Below are positions 3,315 through 6,053 of a stretch of 6,053 bases of DNA, piece after piece; position 1 is the stretch's first letter; every line of letters starts with the position of its first letter. A program made the translations under genes and the position numbers. The notes under the pieces were generated by a model. It saw nothing but the letters and a program-made list of their open reading frames with translations, was not told the origin of the DNA and searched no databases. Source of the stretch: Gemmatimonadota bacterium (GTDB lineage Bacteria; Gemmatimonadota; Gemmatimonadetes; Gemmatimonadales; Gemmatimonadaceae); contig CANGXK010000174.1 of NCBI GenBank assembly GCA_947457715.1, positions 1-6,053 on the forward strand, in the 5' to 3' direction.

Positions 3315-6053
3315 ATGTCCCGAATTTCCTCCCTCGCGTGGCTGGCTGGCAGCGTGCTGATGGGTGCCCAGTCACTGGGCGCCCAATCGCTCGACTCCGC
3401 CGCTGTGGCCGGTCTGCGCTGGCGTACGGTCGGCCCCGCCAACTTCATGGGCCGCATGTCCGACGTCGTCGGCATTCCGGGCCCCTCCAAGACCCTGTTC
3501 GCCGCCGCGGCGGGCGGTGGCATCTGGAAGACCACCAACAACGGCACCACGTGGCGCCCGGTGTTCGACGACAAACGCGTGATTTCGATGGGCATGCTCG
3601 CCATCGCGCCGTCGGATACGCAGCAGGTCTGGGCCGGCACCGGTGAGCCGAACTCGCGCAACTCGATCGAGCCGGGCGGCGGCATCTTCAAGTCGACCGA
3701 CGGCGGCATCACGTGGGCCGCCAAGGGACTCGAGAAGACCGAGCACATCGGCCGCATTGCGGTGCACCCGAGCAACCCGAACGTCGTGTTCGTGGCGGCG
3801 CTCGGGGCGGCGTGGCGCTCCAACCCGGAACGTGGCCTGTACAAGACCACCGACGGCGGCACCACCTGGCAGCTCGTGAAGTTCGTGAGCGACAAGGCGG
3901 GCATGATCGACGTGGCCATCCACCCGAAGGATCCGAACGTCGTGTTCGCCACCAGCTGGGAGCGGCGTCGCACGCCGTATTCGCTGTTCAGCGGCGGCCC
4001 CGGCTCGGCGCTCTGGAAGAGCACCGACGGCGGCACCACGTGGGCGGAAGTGAAGGGCGGCGGCTTCCCCGCCGGCCAGAAGGGACGCATGACGCTCGAC
4101 ATCAATCATGCGAATCCGAACGTCATGTACATGATGATCGAAGCGGCCGCCAACGCGACCGGCCCGATCGTCGGTGAGCGCAGCCCGAAGAACAACGGGC
4201 TCTGGAAGAGCACCGATGGCGGCGCCACGTGGGCGCAGATGAACAACTACAACGTGCGTCCGTTCTACTACTCGCAGGTGCGCAGCGATCCGAAGAACCC
4301 GGACCGCGTGTACTTCTCGAGCACCGACCTGCAGATGTCGGAAGACGGCGGCAAGACGAACCGCACGACGGCCAACGGCGTGCACATCGACACGCACGGC
4401 ATCTGGATCGACCCCACCGATCCCGAGCGTTGGGTGATCGCGAACGACGGCGGTATCGCCATCACGTTCGACAAGGGCGGCAACTTCGTGCAGGGGCAGA
4501 ACATTCCCGTCGCGCAGTTCTACGAAGTGGCGTACGACATGGCCGTGCCGTACAACATCTGCGGCGGCGCGCAGGACAACGGCACCTGGTGTGGCCCGAG
4601 CAAGCGTCGCACGCCCACCACGAGCCTCGGCTACTGGTTCACGATCGCCGGCGGCGACGGTTTCTACGCCGCCATGGATCCGACCGATCCGAACATCGTG
4701 TACGGCGAGTCGCAGGGCGGCAATGTGTCGCGCGTGAATCTCAAGACGGGCGATCGGATGGCGTTTGCCAAGCCGACGTGGCAGGCGCGCTACAAGCAGT
4801 GGGAAGATTCGATCGCGACGATTCGCGGCAATCCACTCACCGCCGCCACGAAGGCGCAGAATACCGCGATCGCAGCGCTGCGCGTGCAGCAGAAGCAGGA
4901 TTCCAGCACGCTGTCGCTGCGTTACAACTGGAACGCGCCGTTCTTCCTCTCGCCGCACAATCCGTCGGTGGTGTACTTCGCCGGCAACAAGGTGCTCAAG
5001 TCGTCACAGCGCGGCGAGAATCTGCAGATCATCTCGCCCGATCTGTCGAAGAACCTCACCGCCAAGCTCGACACGGCGCTCCGTCTCACCGGCGGCATCA
5101 CGCTCGACGCGACCGGCGCCGAGACGTACGGCACGATCGTGGCGCTCGAAGAGAGCCCGGCCAAGCCCGGCCTGCTGTACGCCGGCACCGACGACGGCAA
5201 CGTGTGGAAGTCGTCGAACGACGGCGCCACGTGGGAGAATCTGTCGTCGCGCATTCAGGGGCTGCCGAACGGCGGCGAAGTGTACGTGACGCGCATCGAA
5301 GCGTCGAAGTTCGATACCAACGTCGTGTACGTGGCCTTCGACAATCACCGGTGGGGGGATTTCCGTCCGCACCTGTTCATGTCGAAGGACGGCGGCAAGT
5401 CGTTCTCGTCGATCGTGAACAACCTGCCAGCTGACGGCCCGGGTGACTTCCTGCACGTCGTGCGCGAAGACCCCATGAACCGCGATCTGTTGTACGTCGG
5501 CACGTCGATCGGCGTGTACGCGTCGATCGATCGTGGCGCCACGTGGTCGCGCTTCATGGCCAACATGCCCAGCGTGCCGGTGTACGACCTCCAGATCCAT
5601 CCGCGCGATCGCGAGCTCATCGCGGCCACGCATGGTCGTGGTTTCTGGATCGTGGACGTGGCGCCGCTGCAGGAGATGACGGCGGCCGTGGCCGCGAAGC
5701 CTGTCCATCTGTTCACGCCGAAGACGGGCTTTCAGTGGGGCGAGGAGCCCCTGCGCGGCGCCAGCGGCAACGGCAATGCGCAGAACTTCTTCGTGACGCA
5801 AAACCCGGCCTACGGCGCGGCGATCTCGTATCGCATCACGACGCCGGGCTCGACGTCGGCGCGCCTCAGCATCGTGGACGCCGGCGGTGATACGCTCACC
5901 ACGCTCACCGGCCCGGGCGCGCCCGGTCTGCACACGGTCACGTGGGCGTACGCCATCACGCCGCGCGTCACGGGTCGTGCCGCGCTCTCGCCCAGCGAGA
6001 AGCGTGACAGCATCCTGCGCGCCGTGCGTGCGCCGCAGGTGTTCGATTCGCTC
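3315..6053 (+). CDS. Exported VPS10/sortilin-like BNR-repeat beta-propeller protein, partial (C-terminus beyond right edge)
   Basis: All 913 visible codons are open. Residues 1-24 look like a signal peptide (one Arg, a hydrophobic core, cleavage near LGA-Q), so the protein is exported. Asp-box/BNR motifs of the S-T-D-G-G-x-T-W kind start at residues 72, 126, 177, 235, 298, 341 (degenerate), 632, 689 (degenerate) and 736, marking propeller blades. The family signature GGAQDNGTW is at 417-425. A helical insert (about 500-545, QARYKQWEDS onward) separates the two propeller halves, and RYNWNAPFFLSPHNP at about 551-565 restarts the second. From about 835 a FlgD-like beta-sandwich begins (YRITTPGSTSARLSIVDAGG, then GLHTVTW). 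Bacterial members are often labelled sortilin-like or glycosyl hydrolase, but no glycosidase active site is evident and the ligand is unknown. The start is chosen for its signal peptide; an in-frame ATG at 3279 would add 12 residues. Confidence 0.93.
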   Translation, partial: MSRISSLAWLAGSVLMGAQSLGAQSLDSAAVAGLRWRTVGPANFMGRMSDVVGIPGPSKTLFAAAAGGGIWKTTNNGTTWRPVFDDKRVISMGMLAIAPSDTQQVWAGTGEPNSRNSIEPGGGIFKSTDGGITWAAKGLEKTEHIGRIAVHPSNPNVVFVAALGAAWRSNPERGLYKTTDGGTTWQLVKFVSDKAGMIDVAIHPKDPNVVFATSWERRRTPYSLFSGGPGSALWKSTDGGTTWAEVKGGGFPAGQKGRMTLDINHANPNVMYMMIEAAANATGPIVGERSPKNNGLWKSTDGGATWAQMNNYNVRPFYYSQVRSDPKNPDRVYFSSTDLQMSEDGGKTNRTTANGVHIDTHGIWIDPTDPERWVIANDGGIAITFDKGGNFVQGQNIPVAQFYEVAYDMAVPYNICGGAQDNGTWCGPSKRRTPTTSLGYWFTIAGGDGFYAAMDPTDPNIVYGESQGGNVSRVNLKTGDRMAFAKPTWQARYKQWEDSIATIRGNPLTAATKAQNTAIAALRVQQKQDSSTLSLRYNWNAPFFLSPHNPSVVYFAGNKVLKSSQRGENLQIISPDLSKNLTAKLDTALRLTGGITLDATGAETYGTIVALEESPAKPGLLYAGTDDGNVWKSSNDGATWENLSSRIQGLPNGGEVYVTRIEASKFDTNVVYVAFDNHRWGDFRPHLFMSKDGGKSFSSIVNNLPADGPGDFLHVVREDPMNRDLLYVGTSIGVYASIDRGATWSRFMANMPSVPVYDLQIHPRDRELIAATHGRGFWIVDVAPLQEMTAAVAAKPVHLFTPKTGFQWGEEPLRGASGNGNAQNFFVTQNPAYGAAISYRITTPGSTSARLSIVDAGGDTLTTLTGPGAPGLHTVTWAYAITPRVTGRAALSPSEKRDSILRAVRAPQVFDSL
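3361..3385 (+). repeat. 11-bp hairpin inside the signal-peptide codons
   Basis: Bases 3361-3371 (TGGGTGCCCAG) pair with 3375-3385 (CTGGGCGCCCA) around the triloop TCA, with a single G-U wobble and ten Watson-Crick pairs. The stem lies over codons 16-24 of the propeller gene and comes from a repeated Gly-Ala-Gln-Ser-Leu in the signal peptide. In the mRNA it would be very stable and sits about 45 nt after the start codon. Confidence 0.7.

Noticed and set aside
2582..3646. A 354-codon plus-strand frame across the dehydrogenase and into the propeller gene
   Set aside because: It is antisense to a complete dehydrogenase with all zinc ligands and crosses the divergent intergenic gap; its composition is low-complexity Gly/Ala/Arg.
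3372..4958. A 528-codon open frame antisense to the propeller gene
   Set aside because: It is very rich in Arg, His, Val and Ala, has no recognisable domain, and mirrors a clearly coding frame with family motifs on the plus strand. GC-ending codons routinely open such antisense frames.
3680..5550. Recurrent ACCGACGGCGGC-type direct repeats
   Set aside because: These are the codons of the Asp-box motifs of the propeller protein and are fully explained by it, not a CRISPR or DNA-level repeat.
5004..5933. A 309-codon antisense frame over the distal propeller region
   Set aside because: It has the same Arg/His-rich composition and lies opposite BNR motifs; it is a shadow of the plus-strand gene.

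Overview
This is a GC-rich bacterial window with two opposed transcription units. A secreted BNR/VPS10 (sortilin-like) repeat protein with a signal peptide ending in GAQ, GC-ending codons and few Shine-Dalgarno sequences together suggest a member of the Gemmatimonadota. That placement rests on recollection of such genomes, not on a marker gene, so it is moderate at best.

Minus-strand unit, in transcription order from about 3244 down to 1. First is a zinc-dependent, probably NADP(H)-using alcohol/aldehyde dehydrogenase of the YahK/cinnamyl-alcohol type. Next is a 56-bp gap almost filled by a long imperfect inverted repeat, then a KdpE/OmpR-type response regulator with no sensor kinase in view. 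After that come about 470 bp (949-1418) with no recognisable gene, holding two small open frames that overlap their neighbours by start/stop fusion. The unit ends with a GXWXG/DUF4334 protein and an alpha/beta hydrolase anchored by an N-terminal helix; the hydrolase runs off the left edge. The last two overlap by ATGA and are almost certainly translationally coupled.

Plus-strand unit. Divergent from the dehydrogenase, across a gap of 34-70 bp depending on the start used, is one large gene that fills the rest of the window and runs off the right edge. It encodes an exported beta-propeller protein with nine Asp-box-like motifs and the start of a FlgD-like beta-sandwich.

Most genes are members of known families. 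The parts least explained by annotation are the 16-bp stem that would bury the start region of the response regulator, the chain of overlapping small frames at 945-1450, a strong hairpin inside the signal-peptide codons of the propeller gene, and the single cysteine pair of that protein, placed on its family signature. No mobile element, CRISPR array, tRNA or rRNA was seen.
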